A DNA stretch of 64,000 bases from Chitinophagaceae bacterium IBVUCB1 (GTDB taxonomy: Bacteria; Bacteroidota; Bacteroidia; Chitinophagales; Chitinophagaceae). A program made the position numbers and the translations under genes. Location of the stretch: positions 1,709,630 to 1,773,629 of the forward strand of contig NFUW01000002.1 of assembly GCA_002127285.1 (NCBI GenBank), written 5' to 3'. Below the pieces are notes generated by a model. The model saw only the letters and a program-made list of their open reading frames with translations, did no database searches and was not told the DNA's origin. This document shows positions 25,390 to 33,471 of the stretch, piece by piece (the stretch's first letter is position 1; each line of letters opens with the position of its first letter).

Positions 25390-27735
25390 ATGGCAAAAAA
25401 CCTGCTGATAGTTGAGTCTCCGGCAAAGGCTAAGACGATTGAGAAAATATTGGGTGAAGATTTCGAGGTGAAGTCGTGTTATGGTCATATCCGCGACCTT
25501 GAGAAAGAGGATATGGGCATCGACATCAACAATGGGTTCAAACCAAAATACATTGTATCTGAAGATAAAGAGAAGGTAGTAAAGGAGCTACGGTCGCTGG
25601 CAAAGAAAGCTGAAGAAGTATGGTTAGCTACCGATGAGGACCGTGAGGGTGAGGCTATATCATGGCATCTGTGCGAGGTACTGAATCTGGACCCCGCTAC
25701 TACCAAGCGTATTGTTTTTCACGAAATCACTAAGCCTGCCATCAAAAAAGCAGTAGCAAAACCACGTACCGTTAACATGGACCTGGTGAATGCCCAACAG
25801 GCGCGCCGTGTGCTGGACCGTATAGTGGGTTTTGAAATATCGCCCATCTTGTGGCGCAAGATGAGTATGCGCAATAACCTGTCGGCAGGGCGTGTACAGT
25901 CTGTAGCAGTGAGGCTTATAGTAGAGCGTGAGCGTGAGATAACAAGGTTTAAGGCAGAGAGCAGCTTTAAAGTAGAGGCATTTTTTACCGCGCCGGATAT
26001 TAATAATAAGAGAGTAAGCTTTAAAGCAGAGGGGCCCGATAAAATGAAAGGCTCTGCTACTGCCAAAACATATTTACAACGTTGCATCAACGCTACTTAT
26101 AGCGTGGCAGATGTGCAGGTGAAGCCGGGCAAAAAATCGCCAGCCGCACCTTTTACAACATCTACCCTGCAACAGGAAGCCAGCCGCAAACTGGGCTACT
26201 CTGTTTCTAAAACCATGCTGATAGCGCAAAAGCTATACGAGAACGGGCATATCACCTATATGCGTACCGACTCTGTAAACCTGTCTGAAACGGCTCAGGA
26301 CAATATACGCGGTGCCATCAGCCAGCAGTATGGCGATAAGTATTATCAGCAACGCAAGTTTCAGAACAAAAACGAATCGGCACAGGAAGCCCACGAGGCC
26401 ATACGCCCCACAGATATGAATACCACCAATGTGGGCGATACTGACACACAACGTCTGTACGACCTGATATGGAAACGTACCATGGCTTGCCAAATGGCGG
26501 ATGCACAACTGGAACGTACGATTGCTAAAATAAATGTATCGTCTCAACCAGACCCGCTGACAGCAACCGGTGAGGTGATACGCTTTGATGGCTTTTTGAA
26601 AGTATATACCGAAGGCAAGGACGAAGAAGACGGCGAGGATGAAAACGAGGGTATGCTGCCGCCATTGGCAGTAGGGCAACCGCTTGACCTGAACGAGATG
26701 CGTGCAACGGAAAAGTTTACACGCCCCGCACCACGCTATACAGAGGCATCGCTGGTAAAGAAGCTGGAAGAATTAGGCATTGGCCGCCCATCTACCTACG
26801 CGCCTACCATCAGCACGGTGCAGCAACGCGGCTATGTAGAGAAGCGTGAAAAAGAAGGTGTGAAGCGCGAGTACGAAATATTAGTTCTGAAAAACAATGA
26901 GGTAACAGAAAATAAAGAGTCTGAAAATACAGGTGCAGAGCGCAATAAGTTGTTCCCTACCGATTTGGGTATGGTGGTAACTGACTTCCTGAGCGAGCAC
27001 TTTAATAATATAATGGACTATAGCTTCACTGCCAAGATTGAAGAAGAATTTGACGAAATAGCACAAGGCAAGGAGCAATGGAATAAAGTAATAGCAGGGT
27101 TCTATCAACCATTCCACCAGTCGGTAGAGCATACGATGGAACATGCCGGCAGGGCAAAAGGCGAACGAGAACTGGGTGCAGACCCCGCAACAGGCAAGCC
27201 TGTATTTGCCCGCTTAGGCCGCTTCGGGCCGATGGTGCAGATAGGTACTACCGAAGATGAAGAGAAGCCACGCTTTGCGAAACTGCGTACTAACCAAAGC
27301 ATCGAAACCATATCGCTGGAAGAAGCGATGGAATTGTTTAAACTACCACGCACACTCGGCTTGTTTGAAGGGGTAGATGTAGTGGTAAACATTGGACGCT
27401 TTGGCCCCTATGCGCAGCACGACGGCAAATTCTACTCGCTGAAAAAAGAGATGGACCCTTATACGGTAGAACTGGAAGAAGTAGCACCACTGATAGAAGA
27501 AAAACGCAAAGCTGCTGCCGAAAGTACCATCAAGATTTTTGAGAAAGAGAAAATAAAAATACTGAAAGGCCCGTATGGCCCGTATATAAAACAAGGCTTG
27601 CGCAATTATAAAATACCGAAAGACAAACTGGAAACTGCTGCCAACCTGACGATTGAAGAAGTGAAAGCCATCATAGAAGAATTGAAAGCCAACCCGCCTA
27701 AAAAAACAGCGAGGGGAAAGAAGAAAAAATCTTAA
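25390..27735 (+). CDS. topA: DNA topoisomerase I
   Basis: A 781-residue type IA topoisomerase relaxing negative supercoils. The TOPRIM domain is at the start (LLIVESPAKAKTIEKILG, ATDEDREGEAISWHL with the DxDxE-type acids). The catalytic Tyr290 is in ITYMRTDSVNLS, preceded by PAAPFTTSTLQQEASRKLG. Instead of zinc fingers the C-terminus has three degenerate repeats marked by GRFGPMVQ, GRFGPYAQ and GPYGPYIK, ending in a Lys-rich tail. This zinc-free form is usual in Bacteroidota. Its 3' neighbour starts 40 bp downstream and may be co-transcribed. Confidence 0.97.
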   Translation: MAKNLLIVESPAKAKTIEKILGEDFEVKSCYGHIRDLEKEDMGIDINNGFKPKYIVSEDKEKVVKELRSLAKKAEEVWLATDEDREGEAISWHLCEVLNLDPATTKRIVFHEITKPAIKKAVAKPRTVNMDLVNAQQARRVLDRIVGFEISPILWRKMSMRNNLSAGRVQSVAVRLIVEREREITRFKAESSFKVEAFFTAPDINNKRVSFKAEGPDKMKGSATAKTYLQRCINATYSVADVQVKPGKKSPAAPFTTSTLQQEASRKLGYSVSKTMLIAQKLYENGHITYMRTDSVNLSETAQDNIRGAISQQYGDKYYQQRKFQNKNESAQEAHEAIRPTDMNTTNVGDTDTQRLYDLIWKRTMACQMADAQLERTIAKINVSSQPDPLTATGEVIRFDGFLKVYTEGKDEEDGEDENEGMLPPLAVGQPLDLNEMRATEKFTRPAPRYTEASLVKKLEELGIGRPSTYAPTISTVQQRGYVEKREKEGVKREYEILVLKNNEVTENKESENTGAERNKLFPTDLGMVVTDFLSEHFNNIMDYSFTAKIEEEFDEIAQGKEQWNKVIAGFYQPFHQSVEHTMEHAGRAKGERELGADPATGKPVFARLGRFGPMVQIGTTEDEEKPRFAKLRTNQSIETISLEEAMELFKLPRTLGLFEGVDVVVNIGRFGPYAQHDGKFYSLKKEMDPYTVELEEVAPLIEEKRKAAAESTIKIFEKEKIKILKGPYGPYIKQGLRNYKIPKDKLETAANLTIEEVKAIIEELKANPPKKTARGKKKKS

Positions 27736-27775
27736 AAATTGGCGTAACTTAAGACTGGCAGAAAGGTACATACGC

Positions 27776-28651
27776 ATGCAAGCCGACAAACAAATACATG
27801 CACTGTTGCAATTGATTGACGACCCCGATGATGAGGTCTTTGATACGGTTGCAGAAAAGTTGCTGCACTATGGCAGGGAGATAATTCCTAATCTGGAGCA
27901 GCTTTGGGAAGTAACGGTTGACGAAAACGTGCAAGAACGTATTGAGTTGCTGATACACCGCGTACACTTCAATGACCTGCAGGAAGAGTTATTAGAGTGG
28001 AGCCGTTCTAAAAATCCTGAATTGTTGCGAGGAGCCATACTGGTTGCCAAATACCAGTTTCCAGATTTGAATATCCCTGTCATCCTTACCCAGTTCGACC
28101 AGATACGCAGAAATATATGGCTTGAATTGAATAACTACCTGACACCACTGGAGCAGGTAAATGTGTTCAACAGCATACTATACAATTACTACAAGCTGCA
28201 AGGGCACGAGCTAACAGAGCGCGACCCAAAATACTTTTTCATCAATCAGGTATTAGAAAGCAAGCAGGGCAATGCCTACTCAATCGGCGTACTATACCTC
28301 GCACTCTGCGAATTGCTGGATATACCCATCTTTGCTATAGAACTGCCAAGGCAGTTTGTATTTGCCTACATAGATACATTGCACCACTTCTTCAAACAAG
28401 ATGATGATGCAGTGCAGCAGATACAGTTTTATGTAGACCCGCTGAATGGTATGGTCTATACCCAGAAAGATGTAGATACCTACCTGCGCAAGATTAACGC
28501 AAAGGATAAGGAATCGTACATGGTTCCATTACAGTCTAAAAGAGTGATATTTAAAATGCTGGAAGAACTGGCACTTTGCTACCGCTACAAACGCGAGGAT
28601 GCAAAGGCAGATGAAATACAGTCTTTGATGAATATTATTATTGCAGAGTAG
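27776..28651 (+). CDS. Transglutaminase-like (SirB1/Transglut_core2) protein
   Basis: 291 residues, predicted cytoplasmic. Helical N-terminal half, then a transglutaminase-like core: ESKQGNAYSIGVLYLALCEL is the family block around the position of the active-site nucleophile, followed by IPIFAIELPRQFVFAYID and FYVDPLNG. In this branch the classical Cys-His-Asp triad is not clear: the residue before SIG is Tyr, so enzymatic activity is doubtful. The biochemical role of the family is unknown. It shares the topA strand with a 40-bp gap and ends head-on against gldE with no spacer. Confidence 0.78.
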   Translation: MQADKQIHALLQLIDDPDDEVFDTVAEKLLHYGREIIPNLEQLWEVTVDENVQERIELLIHRVHFNDLQEELLEWSRSKNPELLRGAILVAKYQFPDLNIPVILTQFDQIRRNIWLELNNYLTPLEQVNVFNSILYNYYKLQGHELTERDPKYFFINQVLESKQGNAYSIGVLYLALCELLDIPIFAIELPRQFVFAYIDTLHHFFKQDDDAVQQIQFYVDPLNGMVYTQKDVDTYLRKINAKDKESYMVPLQSKRVIFKMLEELALCYRYKREDAKADEIQSLMNIIIAE

Positions 28652-30004
28652 TTACGCTTCTTCCTCTTCTTCGTTATTGATAGTCAGCTTCACACGTTGT
28701 ATGCGCATCTTATCAATGTTCAGTACCGTAAAGTCGAAGTGCCTGTAGCTGATCGTTTCGTTTACTGCCGGAAACTTACCCGATATTTCCAGTATCAAGC
28801 CTGCCAGCGAATCGCTTTCGCCGCGCACGTCCTCAAATGTATCTGACGGCAGGCCTATCATACGGGCTACATCGTTGATGAGCGTCTTGCCCTCGAAGAT
28901 GAAATTGCTATCATCTATTTTTTTAAAGTGCAGGTCGTCGTCGTCAAATTCGTCTTTGATGTCTCCGATGATTTCCTCCATAATGTCCTCGAGCGTTACG
29001 ATACCCGATGTGCCGCCAAACTCATCTACCACAACCGCAAAGTGTATGCGCTTTTGCTGAAACTCTTTCAGCAGGTCTTCAATCAGTTTTCCCTCGTGTA
29101 CAAAATAGGCAGGGCGCATCAGGGCGTGCCAGTCGAAATGGTCATCTTCCGTATGTGGCAGAAAGTCTTTGGTATGGATGATACCCGCAATCTTATCAAG
29201 GCTTTCTTTATAAACAGGCATACGAGAGTAGCCCACTTCTATTGCCAGCTTTTGCACTTCAGGAAAACTTAAATCGAACGATATACCGCTTACATCCATG
29301 CGTGTACGCATTATCTGCCTCGCGGTGATGTTGCCGAATTTCAGGATGCCTTTGAAAATATTTACTTCTTCTCTGGTGGCGGTATGGCCTACCGTCAGTT
29401 CTATGGCATGTTCAAAATCCTCGTTGCTGATATTATTGCCTGTTTTTTTGCCCAGCTTGTTTTCTATATAGTTGGTAGATGAAACCAGCATATCGGTTAC
29501 CACACGGAAAAAGCGGCTCATAATGGTTAATACAGGCGCTGAAAATATGGCCATTTTCAGGTTGTTTTGCGTGGCATATACTTTGGGCAGCACCTCGCCA
29601 AACAAAACCAATAAAAACGTAACCGCTATTACCTGTATGAAGAAAGAAACCATCGGGCTGATGGTAGGCGGCAACATCTGATTGACTAATAAATTGGTAG
29701 CTATTACAATGGCGATGTTGATGAAGTTGTTGGCTACCAATATGGTTGCCAGCAGGCGTTTGGGCTGTTCTAATAAATACAGGATTTTTCTGGCGTTGTT
29801 ATCTTCCTTCAGCTTCAGATAGTTGATGTCTTTGGCTGTAAGTGAAAAATAAGCGGTCTCGGCACCAGCGGTGATGGCCGTGAGTAATAAGAGAATTAGT
29901 ATAATAATTATCAGTATGGTAAACTGTGTGGCAGAAAAGGCATGTGTAGCTGCTTGCAGCAGTATAGGCAGTAATGTCGTATCTCCTTCGGATGAACTTT
30001 CCAA
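28652..30004 (-). CDS. gldE: Gliding-motility-associated protein GldE (CNNM/CBS hemolysin family)
   Basis: A 450-residue membrane protein: about four membrane segments of the CNNM/DUF21 domain (first at FTILIIIILILLLLTAITAG), a CBS pair (SRMPVYKESLDKIAGIIHTK to GTSGIVTLEDIMEEIIGDI) and a C-terminal transporter-associated domain. CorC/TlyC-like proteins move or sense divalent cations. The order mutY-ssb-gldE is the one seen around gldE in Flavobacteria, which is why I use this name; GldE supports GldD in gliding and T9SS function. The start is TTG 30004; the first in-frame Met is far inside. gldD does not follow. Confidence 0.82.
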   Translation of the reverse strand: MESSSEGDTTLLPILLQAATHAFSATQFTILIIIILILLLLTAITAGAETAYFSLTAKDINYLKLKEDNNARKILYLLEQPKRLLATILVANNFINIAIVIATNLLVNQMLPPTISPMVSFFIQVIAVTFLLVLFGEVLPKVYATQNNLKMAIFSAPVLTIMSRFFRVVTDMLVSSTNYIENKLGKKTGNNISNEDFEHAIELTVGHTATREEVNIFKGILKFGNITARQIMRTRMDVSGISFDLSFPEVQKLAIEVGYSRMPVYKESLDKIAGIIHTKDFLPHTEDDHFDWHALMRPAYFVHEGKLIEDLLKEFQQKRIHFAVVVDEFGGTSGIVTLEDIMEEIIGDIKDEFDDDDLHFKKIDDSNFIFEGKTLINDVARMIGLPSDTFEDVRGESDSLAGLILEISGKFPAVNETISYRHFDFTVLNIDKMRIQRVKLTINNEEEEEA

Positions 30005-30027
30005 TTTGTCGTTGTTTGGTGACTGTT

Positions 30028-30035
30028 CAAAATTA
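30028..30035 (-). promoter_or_regulatory. -7 box between ssb and gldE
   Basis: Minus strand TAATTTTG, exact TAnnTTTG, 23 nt before the TTG start of gldE. It could give gldE its own transcript besides any read-through from ssb. Confidence 0.4.
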
Positions 30036-30092
30036 AAAAAAGGAAAGAAATAAAAAACTTCTTTCCTTTAATATTATAAATATTTATTGTTC

Positions 30093-30533
30093 TTAAAACG
30101 GGAGATTGTCTTTTGTATCGCCGATATTAGGGTCGTAGCTAATATCGGGTGCGGCTATATCACTTGCTTCGCTGGGTGGATGAGGGAATTCTCCGTTTTC
30201 TTTGCGCTTATCAAGCATTACAAGGTTATCGCCCACTATTTCAGTACTGAAACGCCTGTTTTTGTCTTTGTCTTCCCATGTGCGGGTGCGCAGGCGGCCT
30301 TCTATAAACACTAAGCTGCCCTTGTGCAGGTATTTCTGGGCAAGTTCTGCCAAGCCACGCCATAGCACTACGGTGTGCCATTCGGTTTGTGATACAAGAT
30401 TGCCGCTTTTGTCTTTAAAGGTTTCGGTGGTAGCCAGCGGAAATTTGGCTACGGCTATATTTCCTTCTAAATACTGCAAGTCCGGGTCGCGTCCAAGATT
30501 ACCAATCAGCATGACTCTGTTAACGCCTCTCAT
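30093..30533 (-). CDS. ssb: Single-stranded DNA-binding protein
   Basis: A 146-residue SSB. The OB fold occupies residues 1-110 (NRVMLIGNLGRDPDLQYLE, EWHTVVLWRGLAELAQKYLH, VFIEGRLRTRTWEDKDKN). A short flexible linker then ends in the acidic protein-interaction tip DNLPF, the Bacteroidota version of DDIPF. The tip recruits repair and replication proteins. The gene lies between mutY and gldE on the same strand, with 48 bp to mutY. Confidence 0.96.
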   Translation of the reverse strand: MRGVNRVMLIGNLGRDPDLQYLEGNIAVAKFPLATTETFKDKSGNLVSQTEWHTVVLWRGLAELAQKYLHKGSLVFIEGRLRTRTWEDKDKNRRFSTEIVGDNLVMLDKRKENGEFPHPPSEASDIAAPDISYDPNIGDTKDNLPF

Positions 30534-30581
30534 AGATTACTGTTGTTTATCAATTAGAAAAAATTATAACCTTTCTAAGTA

Positions 30582-31655
30582 TTAAAAATAAAAATTTTTT
30601 TCTAAAAAAGAAACAATGGTTTTCGGGAAAGCAATTTTTTTCAAGTCTTTGATGGCCACCCATTTACCACCTGTCAAAGCCTCGGTATGGGGGTTGGTAA
30701 TACTTATTTCATAAAACTGCGATAGGATGGTTTGGTGGGTTAATTGCTGTTTCAGGCTAATAATATGCGTAAGCTTTTGTTTAATCTTCAGGGCTTTGTA
30801 TTGGGGTGTTGTAGTCAAATCGGATGCCGCTACAGCTTTGTCGGTTTCTATCAGGTAAAACTCGTGCAGGTTGTGCCATATATCCTTGCCGCTGCGTTTT
30901 TGTACCCAAACCTTGTCTTTGTGTTTTAGCAGCAGGTAGTTGAAGTGGCGTTCTTTTATTTTCAGTTTTTTTGCCCTGACGGGTAGCAGCATTACCATAT
31001 CCTGCCTGTATGCCACGCATTGTTTTTGCAAGGGGCAGGCATCGCACTGTGGTTTTTGAGGTGTACATACGGTAGCCCCGAGGTCCATGATGGCCTGATT
31101 GTGGGCTGCACTGTCGGGTTGGTACAGTAGCTCTTGTGCCAAATCATGAAACAGCTTTTTGCCCGCCGCACCGTCTGTTGGACTATCAATACCAAAATAA
31201 CGTGCCAATACACGATATACATTGCCATCTACCACCGCGTGTAGCAGCCCGTAGGCAAAGGAAGCTATTGCAGCTGCCGTATATGGGCCGATGCCTTTCA
31301 GAGCCAGTATGCCCTCGTAGGTTTGAGGGAATTTACCTTTCAGTTCATCGGTAATATACCGTGCAGTAGCCAGCATATTGCGGCAACGGTTGTAATAACC
31401 TAAGCCCTGCCATATACGATACACATCCTCGTCGTTGGCAGCAGCCATTTTGCCGATAGTAGGGTATGCTTTGATGAAGTTGAGGTAATAGGGTAAGCCC
31501 TGCTGCGCGCGGGTTTGTTGCAGTATGATTTCGGACAGCCATATTTTGTACGGGTTTTTCTCTGCTTTCCACGGCAACTGCCTGTCGTTAGCAGTATGAT
31601 GCCAGTTGATAAGCTGTTTGGTAAAAAAGGTTTGATGTGCTTTGCCCGCTTCCAT
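30582..31655 (-). CDS. mutY: A/G-specific adenine glycosylase MutY
   Basis: 357 residues from ATG 31655. It removes adenine mispaired with 8-oxoguanine. The HhH-GPD domain shows SEIILQQTRAQQGLPYY, WQGLGYYNRCRNM, LKGIGPYTAAAIASFAYG and the catalytic Asp in VVDGNVYRVL. The 4Fe-4S cluster Cys are spaced C-x6-C-x2-C-x5-C in CTPQKPQCDACPLQKQC. A C-terminal NUDIX-like domain for 8-oxoG recognition follows (FNYLLLKHKDKVWVQKR). The frame is open far upstream across the transketolase start, but those residues are antisense shadow; ATG 31712 is an alternative. Head of a mutY-ssb-gldE unit. Confidence 0.94.
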   Translation of the reverse strand: MEAGKAHQTFFTKQLINWHHTANDRQLPWKAEKNPYKIWLSEIILQQTRAQQGLPYYLNFIKAYPTIGKMAAANDEDVYRIWQGLGYYNRCRNMLATARYITDELKGKFPQTYEGILALKGIGPYTAAAIASFAYGLLHAVVDGNVYRVLARYFGIDSPTDGAAGKKLFHDLAQELLYQPDSAAHNQAIMDLGATVCTPQKPQCDACPLQKQCVAYRQDMVMLLPVRAKKLKIKERHFNYLLLKHKDKVWVQKRSGKDIWHNLHEFYLIETDKAVAASDLTTTPQYKALKIKQKLTHIISLKQQLTHQTILSQFYEISITNPHTEALTGGKWVAIKDLKKIAFPKTIVSFLEKNFYF

Positions 31656-31694
31656 TCCACGCAATATACACAAGCCAAGATTGGGCTGTATTTT

Positions 31695-31729
31695 TTTGTT
31701 TAAAAACTGCATTCTAAAACCTACTTTTG
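31695..31729 (+). promoter_or_regulatory. Promoter of the transketolase N-terminal subunit gene
   Basis: TTTG at 31695-31698 and TACTTTTG at 31722-31729 with 23 bp between. The ATG at 31750 would follow a leader of about 17 nt. Confidence 0.55.
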
Positions 31730-31749
31730 CGGCACAATTTCTTCTACAG

Positions 31750-32592
31750 ATGGAGCTGAACAAACTGAAAGATATAGCCACGCAGGTGCGCAGAGATATA
31801 GTACGCATGGTACATGCAGTGCAGAGCGGACACCCCGGTGGTTCTTTGGGATGCACGGAGTATATGGTAGCCCTGTACTTCCACATCATGCAGCACAATC
31901 CTGATTTTAAGATGGATGGCAGGGACGAGGATGTTTTCTTCCTTTCCAACGGGCATATATCTCCAGTGTTTTACAGCGTATTATCTCGTGCAGGGTACTT
32001 CCCCATCAGCGAGATGGCTACTTTCAGAAAGCTGAACAGCCGCCTGCAAGGCCATCCTACTACGCATGAACACCTGCCGGGGGTGCGCATTGCCAGTGGT
32101 TCTTTAGGACAGGGTATGAGTGTAGCGGCAGGCGCGGCGATGGCGAAAAAATTGAATGGCGATAACCGCATCGTGTATTCGCTGCACGGCGATGGCGAAA
32201 TGCAGGAAGGGCAAAACTGGGAAGCCATTATGTTTGCAGCACACCACAAAGTAGATAACCTGATTGCCACGATAGACTATAACGGGCAACAGATAGATGG
32301 CCCTACTGATAAGGTAATGGCACTCGGTTCGCTGCAAGCTAAGTTTGAGGCATTTGGCTGGCATGTGATAGAACTGAAAGAAGGTAACGATATGCAGCAA
32401 GTGATAAACACGCTGGAAGCCGCAAAAGCCGCAACCGGTAAAGGCAAGCCTGTAATGATACTGATGCATACGGCTATGGGCAAGGGTGTTGACTTTATGG
32501 AAGGTACGCATGAATGGCATGGCATAGCCCCCAACGACGCGCAATTAGAAAACGCGCTGGCACAACTACCAGTTACGTTGGGAGATTATTGA
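31750..32592 (+). CDS. Transketolase, N-terminal (TPP-binding) subunit
   Basis: 280 residues: only the thiamine-diphosphate-binding half of transketolase. It has SGHPGGSLGCTEYMVALYF, NGHISPVFYSVL, GSLGQGMSVAAGAA and the TPP/Mg motif HGDGEMQEGQNWEA to DYNGQQIDG. The ATG at 31750 follows a good promoter; the frame extends upstream into mutY. In split transketolases, the pyrimidine-binding C-terminal subunit is usually the next gene. Here a terminator and then dapF on the other strand follow, so the partner must be encoded elsewhere. It serves the non-oxidative pentose phosphate pathway. Confidence 0.92.
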   Translation: MELNKLKDIATQVRRDIVRMVHAVQSGHPGGSLGCTEYMVALYFHIMQHNPDFKMDGRDEDVFFLSNGHISPVFYSVLSRAGYFPISEMATFRKLNSRLQGHPTTHEHLPGVRIASGSLGQGMSVAAGAAMAKKLNGDNRIVYSLHGDGEMQEGQNWEAIMFAAHHKVDNLIATIDYNGQQIDGPTDKVMALGSLQAKFEAFGWHVIELKEGNDMQQVINTLEAAKAATGKGKPVMILMHTAMGKGVDFMEGTHEWHGIAPNDAQLENALAQLPVTLGDY

Positions 32593-32614
32593 TAGAATTG
32601 TAACAATGAACATA

Positions 32615-32646
32615 AAAAGAACCGCTATGATTAGCGGTTCTTTTTT
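32615..32646. terminator. Bidirectional terminator between transketolase subunit and dapF
   Basis: AAAAGAACCGCTA-TGAT-TAGCGGTTCTTTT, a 13-bp perfect stem with T-runs on both strands. Confidence 0.92.
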
Positions 32647-32674
32647 ATTGCCTGTACTTTTTTAATAATGCCTG

Positions 32675-33457
32675 TTAATTTTCTACTTCTACAGTGCCGG
32701 TATATACAAAAACAGCATTACCGGTTAGCACTACGTTGGTAGCAGTATGGCCATTTTTAGCATAACTGACGCACAGCTTTCCTCCGGGCGTATCTATGTT
32801 TACAGTATATTCACCGTCAGGCGCAGATAAATTGACCGCTATTGCAGCGGCGGTAACACCCGTACCGCAACTAAGGGTTTCGTCTTCAACACCACGCTCA
32901 TAAGTACGAACAAAAATGCCATTGTCATTGTGTTCTGTAAAGTTTACGTTAATGCCTTTGGGCTGATAACGGTCCAGATTGCGTATGCGTTTACCCTCGG
33001 TATAAACATCTGTTTGCTGTACGTCTTTTGAAAACAAAACATAATGTGGTGAGCCGGTATTCAGTTGCACATACCCATCGCCTTCAAACATTTCTTTCAC
33101 ATCCTGCATTTGCAGGCTTACTGTACCATCTGCCAGAATAGTGGCATAATGCTCACCATCAATAGCTATAAACCGGGCATTGTTTTGCATAATACCTAAA
33201 CGATGCGCAAAGGCAGTAATGCACCTGCCACCGTTGCCGCACATAGTGCTTTCATTGCCATCTGCATTGTAATACACCATCTTGAAGTCGTAGCCAGATT
33301 CGTTTTCTAACAACATCAAACCATCTGCCCCTATACCAAACCGCCTATGGCATAGCCATCCTATTTGCGTGGCAGATAGCTGTATTTTGCCTTCTCTATT
33401 GTCTATTAAAATGAAGTCGTTGCCCGTACCCTGATATTTATCAAAATGCAATAGCAT
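32675..33457 (-). CDS. dapF: Diaminopimelate epimerase
   Basis: A 260-residue cofactor-free racemase converting LL- to meso-diaminopimelate for lysine and peptidoglycan. The two active-site Cys are Cys73 in MCGNGGRC and Cys197 in LSCGTGVTAAA; YQGTGNDFILID and GADGLM are further family blocks. Length is slightly below the common 270-280. It starts 14 nt after the GWxTD gene stop, yet has a TACCTTTG box only 4 nt before its ATG, so it may have its own leaderless transcript. Confidence 0.95.
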   Translation of the reverse strand: MLLHFDKYQGTGNDFILIDNREGKIQLSATQIGWLCHRRFGIGADGLMLLENESGYDFKMVYYNADGNESTMCGNGGRCITAFAHRLGIMQNNARFIAIDGEHYATILADGTVSLQMQDVKEMFEGDGYVQLNTGSPHYVLFSKDVQQTDVYTEGKRIRNLDRYQPKGINVNFTEHNDNGIFVRTYERGVEDETLSCGTGVTAAAIAVNLSAPDGEYTVNIDTPGGKLCVSYAKNGHTATNVVLTGNAVFVYTGTVEVEN

Positions 33458-33461
33458 GATG

Positions 33462-33469
33462 CAAAGGTA
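33462..33469 (-). promoter_or_regulatory. -7 box abutting the dapF start codon
   Basis: Minus strand TACCTTTG, exact TAnnTTTG, 4 nt before ATG 33457. If used, transcription would start at or next to the start codon (leaderless mRNA). Confidence 0.4.
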
Positions 33470-33471
33470 TA

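Noticed and set aside
31656-31949. Upstream extension of the mutY frame
   Set aside because: It is antisense to the transketolase start and promoter and has no MutY-like sequence; MutY homology begins after ATG 31655.
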